From assembly GCA_027322375.1 (NCBI GenBank), contig DAHVRS010000314.1, forward strand, positions 1 through 9,716: a DNA stretch of 9,716 bases, given 5' to 3'. A program made the translations under genes and the position numbers. A model generated the notes under the pieces. That model had not been told where the DNA came from. It did not search any database and saw only the letters and a program-made list of their open reading frames with translations. Shown here one piece after another: positions 1 through 9,716 of the stretch (position 1 is the first letter of the stretch; the number at the start of each line of letters is the position of its first letter). This stretch comes from Brachybacterium sp. Its GTDB lineage: Bacteria > Actinomycetota > Actinomycetes > Actinomycetales > Dermabacteraceae.

Positions 1-1
1 G

Positions 2-1690
<1,689 letters not shown>

Positions 1691-1705
1691 GCGTGAGCTG
1701 ACTCG

Positions 1706-1760
1706 GGCTCGGGCGCTGTCTTCCCCGGGGGAGGGCGGCGCCCGAGCCGTCTTTCCCTCC
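1706..1760 (+). terminator. Rho-independent terminator of leuS
   Basis: An 11-bp perfect stem, GGCTCGGGCGC (1706-1716) with GCGCCCGAGCC (1738-1748), begins 15 bases after the leuS stop. Its 21-base loop can itself fold through TTCCCC/GGGGA. A pyrimidine-rich run with several Ts (GTCTTTCCCTCC, 1749-1760) follows. This is the usual form of an intrinsic terminator in GC-rich actinobacteria, where the U tract is imperfect. Confidence 0.85.
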
Positions 1761-1792
1761 ACAGCCCCGGTTATCCACACACCGGGGCTGTG
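1760..1792. repeat. Perfect inverted repeat with a DnaA box in its loop
   Basis: CACAGCCCCGG (1760-1770) and CCGGGGCTGTG (1782-1792) are perfect 11-bp inverted repeats around the 11-base loop TTATCCACACA. The first nine loop bases (1771-1779) equal the consensus DnaA box TTATCCACA. The element lies between the leuS terminator and the next gene. It could be a second terminator, an operator, or a DnaA-binding site. There is no T tract after it. I cannot tell from sequence which role is real. Confidence 0.7.
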
Positions 1793-1818
1793 GCATGCAC
1801 GGGGTCCCGCAGCGCGCC

Positions 1819-1831
1819 TACGGTCCCTGCA
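1819..1831 (+). promoter_or_regulatory. Possible -10 element of a leaderless promoter
   Basis: TACGGT (1819-1824) fits the TANNNT pattern of actinobacterial -10 elements and lies 7 bases before the ATG at 1831. That would place the transcription start on or next to the start codon. No Shine-Dalgarno sequence precedes this ATG, which agrees with leaderless translation. No convincing -35 hexamer is visible at the expected spacing, so the call rests on a short match. Confidence 0.35.
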
Positions 1832-3054
1832 TGAACACCTTCTGGGGATGCGACACCGAGTCGATGACCGACCTGTCCGCGCTGTACGGCGACCACGCCG
1901 GAACGCTGCAGACGCTGGGCCGAACGGCGGGGATGACGGCGCGGCTCGTGGACTGGTTCGGGCCGGACGCCGAGGAGCACCGCGACGCCACCGAGAAGAC
2001 GATCGAGACGCTCATCTCCCTCGCCGAGACGATCCGGCGCCTCGGCGAGCTGCTCGGGACGGAGGCCGAGGAGCAGGACGAGGCCTCGAGCGCGGAGGGC
2101 ACGAGCGTCTACGGGCAGTGCCCCAGTGATGATCCCGGGGATCTCCTCTCCGGGATCCGCACCGCCCCGCCGAGGGGTCCGATCCAGGGCAAGGGTCGCA
2201 ACCCTCTGCAGCCCCTCGATCCGAAGACGCCGTGGTGGCAGCAGCCGATCGGCGGCCCAGTGCACATCATGGACCCTGAGGTGCAGCGCGCGATCACTAA
2301 GGCCCTCAAAGGCCTGGCGAAGGACTTCGACCAGGTACGTCCACTCATCGGTGGCCCGTTCATGCCGCAGTGGGAACCTCCCCAGCCGCAGATCGACGGC
2401 CCACTCCCCGAAGGAGAGAGCTTCGACCTGGACCCCGAGTTGCTGCGTCGCTCCTCGGAGCAGCGTGCAATGGCCACCGGAGCCCTCCCGATCATCGGCA
2501 CCGTCCAGAGCGTGATGGACCTCCAGCAGAGCACCGAGGGGCGAGCCGAGCGGTGGGAGCAAGCCCTGGTCGATCACGGGCTTGAGGAGCTCGCCCCACT
2601 CACGAACATCGTGGGGTTCAGCGACGCCTCGATGACGATGCTCCTCGGCAAGGACTCTGCGGCAGGTCAGATGTTCGACGGGCTGGATCGGATGTGGGCG
2701 AACACCCAGCAGACCGGTGGCGAGGCCCTCTCCTCGCTCGCGGACGGGGACCTCGCGGGTGCCGCTCGTGCTGTCGAGCGGGGCGGCTATCGGCACGCGG
2801 ATGCGCTCGCAGACGTGCTGACCGCCTCACCTCTCCCTGCGATGGCCACCGGGTCCGCGGACATGGCTGACTACGTCGCAAACGGCGTCGAGTACGTCTC
2901 CCCCGAGGCTGCTGAGAACATGCGCGAAGGCGCCTCGATCGTGCGGGAGTCCGGCGAGCGATACCAGCAGTTCCACGACGACATCACCGACGGGGAGACC
3001 TGGTACGACCGCCGCCGGCGCTACGCGCCCCTGCCCTGGGACCCGCAGAGCTGA
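1831..3054 (+). CDS. Hypothetical protein with WXG100-like N-terminal hairpin; candidate type VII secretion substrate
   Basis: I do not recognise this 407-residue protein as a named family. Residues 12-80 look like two amphipathic helices joined by a W42-F43-G44 turn (DWFGPDAEEHRD). This is the helix-WXG-helix plan of ESAT-6/WXG100 proteins, and WxGPDA is common in actinobacterial members. A Pro/Gly/Trp-rich linker follows (about 90-200). Then come a helical body with a hydrophobic stretch around ALPIIGTV (218-225), a second around 330-350, and a YxxxE match (Y355-V-S-P-E359), which resembles the type VII export signal. The C-terminus is short and basic-aromatic (WYDRRRRYAPLPW). There is no signal peptide, no clear membrane span and no nuclease, ADP-ribosyltransferase or deaminase motif. 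No immunity-type gene or WXG partner lies next to it. The start at 1831 was chosen because of the leaderless -10. ATG 1795 would overlap the end of the hairpin region, and ATG 1864 (after a weak GAG) is also possible. Reality of the gene is likely; function is inference. Confidence 0.75.
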   Translation: MNTFWGCDTESMTDLSALYGDHAGTLQTLGRTAGMTARLVDWFGPDAEEHRDATEKTIETLISLAETIRRLGELLGTEAEEQDEASSAEGTSVYGQCPSDDPGDLLSGIRTAPPRGPIQGKGRNPLQPLDPKTPWWQQPIGGPVHIMDPEVQRAITKALKGLAKDFDQVRPLIGGPFMPQWEPPQPQIDGPLPEGESFDLDPELLRRSSEQRAMATGALPIIGTVQSVMDLQQSTEGRAERWEQALVDHGLEELAPLTNIVGFSDASMTMLLGKDSAAGQMFDGLDRMWANTQQTGGEALSSLADGDLAGAARAVERGGYRHADALADVLTASPLPAMATGSADMADYVANGVEYVSPEAAENMREGASIVRESGERYQQFHDDITDGETWYDRRRRYAPLPWDPQS

Positions 3055-3073
3055 GGGACCAGCTGTCGGAATG

Positions 3074-3115
3074 CCGCGAGGCGGCGCACCCCTCACAGGG
3101 TGCACCGCCTCGCGG
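3074..3115. terminator. Bidirectional hairpin terminator between convergent genes
   Basis: An 18-base arm (3074-3091, starting CCGCGAGGCGG) pairs with 3098-3115 (ending CCGCCTCGCGG) with a single C-A mismatch and a 6-base loop, CTCACA. It lies 19 bases after the stop of the WXG-like gene and 36 bases beyond the clpB stop on the other strand, so it can end transcripts from both sides. There is no good T run on either side, which is usual at this GC content. Confidence 0.8.
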
Positions 3116-3151
3116 ACTCCTCAGCACGGGCCTCGCGCCGGGTTGCAGGCC

Positions 3152-5824
<2,673 letters not shown>

Positions 5825-5893
5825 GATGCTCCTTCCTCCTGTGCGACGGGAGCGGTGCGCCCCGCAGGCTGCGAAGCGGCGTACGACAGGATC

Positions 5894-5919
5894 AACGACA
5901 CCGAAGTTGAGTCTATTCC
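5894..5919 (-). promoter_or_regulatory. SigR/SigH-type promoter of clpB
   Basis: On the clpB strand GGAAT (5915-5919) is followed after exactly 18 bases by GTT (5894-5896). This is the consensus GGAAT-N18-GTT of promoters read by the thiol-oxidative stress sigma factors SigR (Streptomyces) and SigH (Mycobacterium). clpB belongs to the SigH regulon in Mycobacterium tuberculosis. The -35 half lies inside the 7-base spacer of the HAIR operator. Transcription would begin near 5887, giving a leader of about 60 bases with a strong Shine-Dalgarno sequence. Confidence 0.6.
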
Positions 5920-5926
5920 GCTCAAC
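5906..5926. promoter_or_regulatory. HAIR-like operator for the heat-shock repressor HspR
   Basis: GTTGAGT-N7-GCTCAAC on the plus strand matches the HAIR consensus CTTGAGT-N7-ACTCAAG at 11 of 14 arm positions, including the core TTGAG...CTCAA with exact spacing. HspR is known to repress clpB, dnaK and related heat-shock genes in Streptomyces and Mycobacterium through this element. Here it sits 82 bases upstream of the clpB GTG. The hspR gene is not in the window. Confidence 0.8.
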
Positions 5927-6168
5927 CCCGTGAGTCCTCCGCCACGTCGCCGGAGAGACCCCGCCGGAGAGTCGCCGCCGCGTGCATTGCACCGACGGCA
6001 ATCCGCTGAGGCGCGGCCCCCTATATCCACACTCGGCACGGATCCGACGGATGTGAGGCGGTGCACCTGTAGCATCGCAGAGCAGAGGCGGCGCCTTGCA
6101 CCTGGGGGAATCCGAGCGAGGGCCGCATCCCTCCTTCCTGACGCCTGCCATCGAGAACCGAGGCCCTC

Positions 6169-7563
6169 ATGACCCAGTCCCCGCAGCAGCCGAGCGGCGG
6201 CCAGCACATGCCCAATGGACGCCCGCGTCCCGGCGCTCCGACGGTCGCGCCGGGTGCACCGTCCTTCCAGACCCAACCTCGCTATGTCGATTACGGCAAC
6301 CCGCGCGCGTACGACACCTCGATGCGTCCGGCCTCGGGGCTCACCGCCGCGCGCTACGCCCCCGCGCAGATCCAGCAGCCCTCCCAGGCGCTGCCCTCCT
6401 CCGCCTGGGGCACGCAGACCCGGCGCGTGCAGGAGGTCTCGCAGGTCGCGCACAAGGCACCGACCACGTCGATCCTCACCTGGATCGCTCTGGCCGTCCT
6501 CGGCTTCGCGCTGATCGCGGTGCTGGGCCTGTCGCTGCTGCAGTTCGTGGTTTTCTCGAGCGCGAACCCGGTGTGGTGGCCTGTCACGGCCTTCCTCGCA
6601 CTGCTCTCGCTCCTGGTCATCGCGGGCGTCATCCTGCTGGCGGACCGCTGGGATCCGCAGCCGCTCCCGCTGCTGCTGATCGCCGTGTTCTGGGGAGGGG
6701 CGGTCGCCTACGGCCTCGCGCTGGTGTTCAACACCCTCAACGGCATGGTCTTCTTCGCGCTGACCGGCGATGAAGGCCTCGCGGACAGACTCATGGGGGT
6801 GATCAGCGCCCCGCTCGTGGAGGAGACCGGAAAGGGTCTCGGACTGCTGGTCCTCATGCTCCTCGCTCGACGCTACTTCAACGGCCCGCTCGATGGCCTC
6901 ATCTACGGTGCGCTCATCGGCGGCGGCTTCGCGTTCTCCGAGAACATCCTCTACTACAACCGCTTCCTCGAGCTGGGCGGTGGCGAGGCGGTCGCATTGA
7001 CCTTCGTGTTCCGCGGAATCCTCAGCATCTTCGGCCATGCCATGTACGCCTCGTTCACCGGGATCATCGTCGGGTTCGTGGTGCGCAAGTGGGGTTCATT
7101 GCTGGGCTTCCTCGTCTTCCTCCCCGCGCTGATCCCCGGCATGCTCTTCCACGCGACGTGGAACTTCTTCGCTGGATCACCCTCCACCATCGTCATGATC
7201 GCGATGTTCGCGGTGGAGGCCGTGCTGTCCTTCCTCTGGCTGTGCCTGATCGGCCTGCTGGTCTGGGACGAGTCCCGGCTGACCCGGGTGCGCCTGGGCG
7301 ATTACGCAAACCTCGGATGGCTCACCCATGAGGAGGTCGACATGCTCGCGACCTGGACGGGCCGGCGCGAGGGCAAACGCTGGGCCGCCCAGATCGGGGC
7401 GAAGCCGGTGATGAAGACCTTCATCCGCGAGAGCGCGGACCTCGCCTCGATCCGTCAGCGACTCCTCGCCGACGGCGCGAACCCGAAGGTGGTCGGGATC
7501 GAGCAGCAGCTGCTGACCCGTCTCACGGAGAATCGTCGGGAGCTTCTCTCCCACGTCCGCTGA
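6169..7563 (+). CDS. prsW: PrsW-family (M82) intramembrane metalloprotease
   Basis: PrsW proteins are membrane proteases; in Bacillus subtilis PrsW makes the first cut in the anti-sigma factor RsiW. This 464-residue protein has a Pro/Gln/Ala-rich cytosolic N-terminus (1-100), about eight hydrophobic spans between residues 102 and 365, and a 100-residue soluble helical C-terminus. The family motifs are all present: EExxK (E218, E219, K222), FAFSEN (254-259), GHAMY (H290) and FHATWN (H328). The glutamates and histidines are the presumed metal-binding and catalytic residues. The ATG at 6169 follows GAGG (6160-6163) by 5 bases. The gene is divergent from clpB and its last 41 bases overlap the S4 gene on the other strand. 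No anti-sigma or sigma gene is nearby, so the substrate is unknown. It is about twice the length of the Bacillus protein (218 residues) because of both soluble ends. Confidence 0.92.
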   Translation: MTQSPQQPSGGQHMPNGRPRPGAPTVAPGAPSFQTQPRYVDYGNPRAYDTSMRPASGLTAARYAPAQIQQPSQALPSSAWGTQTRRVQEVSQVAHKAPTTSILTWIALAVLGFALIAVLGLSLLQFVVFSSANPVWWPVTAFLALLSLLVIAGVILLADRWDPQPLPLLLIAVFWGGAVAYGLALVFNTLNGMVFFALTGDEGLADRLMGVISAPLVEETGKGLGLLVLMLLARRYFNGPLDGLIYGALIGGGFAFSENILYYNRFLELGGGEAVALTFVFRGILSIFGHAMYASFTGIIVGFVVRKWGSLLGFLVFLPALIPGMLFHATWNFFAGSPSTIVMIAMFAVEAVLSFLWLCLIGLLVWDESRLTRVRLGDYANLGWLTHEEVDMLATWTGRREGKRWAAQIGAKPVMKTFIRESADLASIRQRLLADGANPKVVGIEQQLLTRLTENRRELLSHVR

Positions 7564-7972
7564 GCGGGACGCCGTCCGCGTCCCGGCCGCGCAGACGGTC
7601 CAGGGCCCGGCGCTCGCGCTTCGTGGGGCGGCCGCTCCCCCGCTCGCGGCGGGGCGGAGCGGCGGCCAGCTGCGGCGCGGGCTCCGGGCTGTGGTCCTCA
7701 TAGGCCTCGCGCGCGATCGGGGCGCCGACGCGCTTGGTGAGGATCTTCGTGATCACCACGATCTTCTCCCGGCCCGGGGAGCGGATTCGCAGCTCATCGC
7801 CGACGACGACCTTCTGCGCGGCCTTGACAGGCTCGCCGTTGCGTCGCACATGCCCACCTCGGCAGGCGGCGGTCGCCGCGGAGCGGGTGGGCTGCAGCCT
7901 CGCGCTCCACAGCCACACATCCAGCCGCACGCCCTGCGGCCCCTCGGCGGGGGCGGGTGTCCCAGCGCTCAT
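7523..7972 (-). CDS. S4-domain RNA-binding protein, Hsp15-like
   Basis: This 149-residue protein resembles the ribosome-associated heat-shock protein Hsp15 (HslR), which in Escherichia coli binds 50S subunits carrying stalled nascent chains. The S4 fold occupies about residues 14-62 (RLDVWLWSARLQPTRSAAT, then GGHVRRNGEPVKAAQKV and GDELRIR), with the basic residues expected for RNA contact. The C-terminal GRPTKRERRALDRLR parallels the RPDKKERR tail of Hsp15. The ATG overlaps the stop of the amidase gene as ATGA, so it is likely translated by coupling and is the last gene of the operon. Its 3' end is convergent with, and overlaps, prsW by 41 bases. A related S4 protein of another name is possible, so I give no symbol. 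The family call is firm; the cellular role is inferred. Confidence 0.9.
   Translation of the reverse strand: MSAGTPAPAEGPQGVRLDVWLWSARLQPTRSAATAACRGGHVRRNGEPVKAAQKVVVGDELRIRSPGREKIVVITKILTKRVGAPIAREAYEDHSPEPAPQLAAAPPRRERGSGRPTKRERRALDRLRGRDADGVPLSGRGREAPDDSP
7566..7584. terminator. Weak hairpin after prsW, inside the S4 gene
   Basis: GGGACGC (7566-7572) and GCGTCCC (7578-7584) form a perfect stem with a 5-base loop, starting 3 bases after the prsW stop; C7565 and G7585 can extend it to 8 bp. There is no T run. It could end prsW transcripts, but it also falls within coding sequence of the opposite gene, so it may be chance. Confidence 0.35.
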
Positions 7973-9492
7973 GCGGCCGCGGGCCGGCGCACCAGCGGCC
8001 AGGGATCATGCGCCTCGAGCTGTGCGGCGAGATCCAGCAGCAGCGATTCCTCGCCGGGCCGGGTCGCACCGAGCTGAATGCCGAAGGGCAGCTCCACACC
8101 GTCGACCTCCTCGCGGTGCAGAGGAACAGCGATCGCGGCCGTGCCGAGCATGTTCCAGGTGCTGGTCCACGGGGTGAAGGCGCACTGCGCATCGAAGTCG
8201 TCCTCGCCGCTGGGGAGCTGCAGCTCAGCGGGCGGCAGCGGCGGGGTGGCGAGCGCGGGGGTGAGTACCGCATCCAGTCCGTCGAAGGCCTCGAGGGTGC
8301 GCCGGGCGAGGGACTGCACGCCGGCGAACGCACGGGCGAGGTCGACGCCGCTGAATCCCTGTCCCTGCTCGCGCAGCCAGCGGGTGAGCTCGAGGATCTC
8401 CCCCTCCCGCTCGGGCGGGAGCGGGATCGAGGCGGCGCCCACGGTCCACAGCGGCATGAAGGTGCGCCAGTCCTCAGGGGGGAACGGGGCGGGGATGTCC
8501 ACGAGGGTGTGCCCGAGGTCGGCCAGCAGGGTGCGGGCCCGTTCGAGCCCGCGCAGCGCGGCGGGGTGGATGTTCGTGTCTGCGGCGAGCGGGGCGAGGA
8601 GCACCCCGATCCGGCGGGGCCTCGTGCCCTGTCCGTCGGCCTCTCGACCGGGGTCATGCTCGGCCTCGAGCCGGGCGAGGTGGGAGCCGGCCACATGCGG
8701 CGAGGGAGTGAAGTCCCCGGTGCGCGGCCCAGCCATCAGATCCAGGCCCACCGCCGCGTCGCGGACCGTGCGTGCGAGGATCCCGTCGGTCACGAGTCCC
8801 ATCCCCTCGGTGCCGTAGGGGCCGGGCGAGATGAGGCCGCGGCTGGGCTTCAGGCCGACGATCCCGCAGCACGCGGCAGGGATGCGCACCGAGCCGCCGC
8901 CGTCGGAGCCGTGGGCGAGAGGAACCACGCCCGCGGCGACCGCAGCGGCCGCACCGCCTGAGGAGCCTCCCGCGGTGCGGCTCAGGTCCCAGGGGGTGCG
9001 GGCAGGCGCGCCGGTGGCGGGCTCGGTGTAGCAGGGCATCCCGAACTCGGGCGTCGAGGTCTTGCCGACCGTCAGCGTGCCGCCGTCGAGGATCTTCTGG
9101 GCGACACCATCGGTGACGCTCGCGATGTTCCCGCGCAGCACGGCGCTGCCCGCTTCGAAGGGCTGGCCGGCGATCTGCGTGAGGTCTTTGATCGGCAGCG
9201 GCACCCCGAGCAGCGGCGCGCGCACCGCGAGCTCGGCGGTGGTGCCGGTGCGGCGGGCCTCGGCGAGCCGCTGGGCGGCGGCGTCGGCCTGGGCGCGGGT
9301 GAGCTCCTCGAGGACGTGGGCGAAGGCGCCGACCTGCGCGCCGATGCCGCGGGCTGCCTCGAGCGTGCTCTCGGCGAGCTCGTGCACGTCCAGTTCCCCG
9401 GAGCGCAGCGCCTGCGCGGTCGCGAGTGCGTCTCGCGGCGTCTCCGCCGAAGCCTCTGAAGGATCAGCAGGCCCCTCAGACCCGACGGTCAT
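7969..9492 (-). CDS. Amidase-signature family hydrolase
   Basis: This 507-residue cytoplasmic hydrolase would cleave an amide bond with the Ser-cisSer-Lys triad of the amidase-signature family (PF01425). The triad is visible: K102 in PLPIKD, cis-Ser S177 in AGGSSGG, and nucleophile S201 in GSDGGGSVRIPA, with the 24-residue gap between the serines seen in fatty acid amide hydrolase. The segment TPWDLSRTAGGSSGGAAAAV and the VGLKPSRG motif resemble the branch that includes 6-aminohexanoate cyclic-dimer hydrolase (NylA) and many unassigned actinobacterial amidases. It lacks the genetic context of GatA, as no gatB or gatC is nearby. There is no signal peptide. The ATG at 9492 follows a GGGGGAG-like site and overlaps the phosphatase stop as ATGA; its own stop overlaps the S4 start. 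The substrate cannot be read from sequence. Confidence 0.93.
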   Translation of the reverse strand: MTVGSEGPADPSEASAETPRDALATAQALRSGELDVHELAESTLEAARGIGAQVGAFAHVLEELTRAQADAAAQRLAEARRTGTTAELAVRAPLLGVPLPIKDLTQIAGQPFEAGSAVLRGNIASVTDGVAQKILDGGTLTVGKTSTPEFGMPCYTEPATGAPARTPWDLSRTAGGSSGGAAAAVAAGVVPLAHGSDGGGSVRIPAACCGIVGLKPSRGLISPGPYGTEGMGLVTDGILARTVRDAAVGLDLMAGPRTGDFTPSPHVAGSHLARLEAEHDPGREADGQGTRPRRIGVLLAPLAADTNIHPAALRGLERARTLLADLGHTLVDIPAPFPPEDWRTFMPLWTVGAASIPLPPEREGEILELTRWLREQGQGFSGVDLARAFAGVQSLARRTLEAFDGLDAVLTPALATPPLPPAELQLPSGEDDFDAQCAFTPWTSTWNMLGTAAIAVPLHREEVDGVELPFGIQLGATRPGEESLLLDLAAQLEAHDPWPLVRRPAAA

Positions 9493-9716
9493 TCCCGCTC
9501 CCCCGCCCGCTCCGGGGCACGTCCCTGTGCCTGAAGGGAGGCACGGACGTGCTCGACGATCCCGTCGGCCGCCTCGGCGATCTGCTCCCAGGTGAGCTCG
9601 AAGTCGCTCTCATCGCCGTACCAGGGGTCGCGGATCCCGGTGTCCTCGGGCACGACGGGCGCGAACTCGCGCACCATGCGCAGACTCTGCTCGGCGCGCT
9701 CGGGACCGAGCGCGCG
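9489..9716 (-). CDS. Low-molecular-weight protein tyrosine phosphatase, C-terminal part
   Basis: This is the C-terminal 75 residues of a phosphatase that removes phosphate from tyrosine in the cytoplasm (PtpA/Wzb type). The DPWYGDESDFE segment contains the conserved general-acid Asp of the DP(Y/W)YG motif, followed by the terminal helix (TWEQIAEAADGIVEHV). The frame is open to the window edge, so the N-terminal CX5RS phosphate loop lies outside; the ATG at 9677 is internal, not the true start. A Gln/Arg/Glu-rich tail of about 17 residues follows the domain. Its TGA overlaps the amidase ATG, making it the first visible gene of the operon. Its physiological target is unknown. Confidence 0.9.
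   Translation of the reverse strand, partial: RALGPERAEQSLRMVREFAPVVPEDTGIRDPWYGDESDFELTWEQIAEAADGIVEHVRASLQAQGRAPERAGERE

Larger units (their letters stand above)
5825..6168. other. Divergent clpB-prsW intergenic control region
   Basis: These 344 bases hold the clpB leader (5825 to about 5887), the clpB operator and promoter (5894-5926), and about 240 bases leading to prsW. I see no small gene. On the plus strand TAGCAT (6070-6075) is a weak -10 candidate for prsW without a good -35. GCACCTG occurs twice, at 6063-6069 and 6098-6104, the copies being 35 bases apart. ATCCGACGGAT (6042-6052) is a small inverted repeat, and ATATCCACA (6023-6031) differs from a DnaA box at one base. None of these plus-strand elements is strong. 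Confidence 0.5.

Noticed and set aside
1771..1779. Replication origin suggested by the DnaA box
   Set aside because: There is only one exact box, no AT-rich unwinding region and no dnaA, dnaN or gyrB nearby.
1771..2796. 341-codon open frame on the minus strand opposite the WXG-like gene
   Set aside because: Its translation is rich in Arg, Leu, Gly and Pro with no recognisable domain. The plus-strand frame has a WXG-like hairpin, a stop followed by a hairpin, and coding-like third-base usage.
6060..6105. Direct repeat of GCACCTG before prsW as an operator
   Set aside because: Only seven bases are shared and no regulator is suggested; it is within chance for GC-rich DNA.
5825..6151. Upstream extension of clpB to an ATG at 6151
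   Set aside because: The extra 109 residues have no ClpB similarity and would include the operator and promoter; the GTG at 5824 gives the standard N-terminus and has a strong Shine-Dalgarno sequence.
7505..7516. CAGCAGCTGCTG palindrome past the S4 stop as a terminator
   Set aside because: It lies in the prsW coding sequence, has no loop to speak of and no T run, and is explained by Gln/Leu codons.
7957..8961. 334-codon plus-strand frame opposite the amidase
   Set aside because: It is antisense to catalytic parts of a clear amidase and shows no motif of its own.

Overview
The window is a dense, GC-rich stretch of a bacterial chromosome. Codons strongly favour G or C in the third position, ATGA start/stop overlaps are common, and the clpB promoter carries an HspR-type operator. 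Together these point to an actinobacterium, probably of the Micrococcales. A Brachybacterium-like genus is my guess and cannot be proved here. I see no insertion sequence, phage gene, CRISPR array, tRNA or rRNA.

Layout from left to right. (1) 2-1690 (+) is the 3' two thirds of leuS (leucyl-tRNA synthetase), ending at a strong hairpin terminator (1706-1760). (2) 1760-1830 is a short regulatory gap with a second perfect hairpin whose loop is an exact DnaA-box sequence, followed by a possible leaderless promoter. (3) 1831-3054 (+) is an unrecognised 407-residue protein. It has an N-terminal WXG100-like helical hairpin and a long helical body, with no toxin domain I can identify. (4) 3074-3115 is a long hairpin between convergent genes. 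(5) 3152-5824 (-) is clpB, the Hsp100 disaggregase, with a GTG start and an internal start that has its own Shine-Dalgarno sequence. (6) 5825-6168 is a 344-base divergent intergenic region with an HspR (HAIR) operator laid over a SigR/SigH-type promoter for clpB. (7) 6169-7563 (+) is a PrsW-family membrane protease. (8) 7523-9716 (-) is an operon read right to left: a low-molecular-weight protein tyrosine phosphatase (5' end outside the window), an amidase-signature hydrolase, and an Hsp15-like S4 RNA-binding protein. Its genes overlap by 4 bases at each junction, and its last gene runs 41 bases into the 3' end of prsW on the other strand.

Functionally this is mostly housekeeping and stress biology: translation (leuS, the S4 protein), protein rescue (ClpB), membrane proteolysis (PrsW) and phosphotyrosine signalling (the phosphatase). 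The best-supported biology of interest is the clpB control region, which suggests combined heat repression and thiol-oxidative activation, and the apparent dual-start clpB. The most novel gene is the WXG-like orphan and the DnaA-box hairpin in front of it. I found no clear multi-gene undescribed system.
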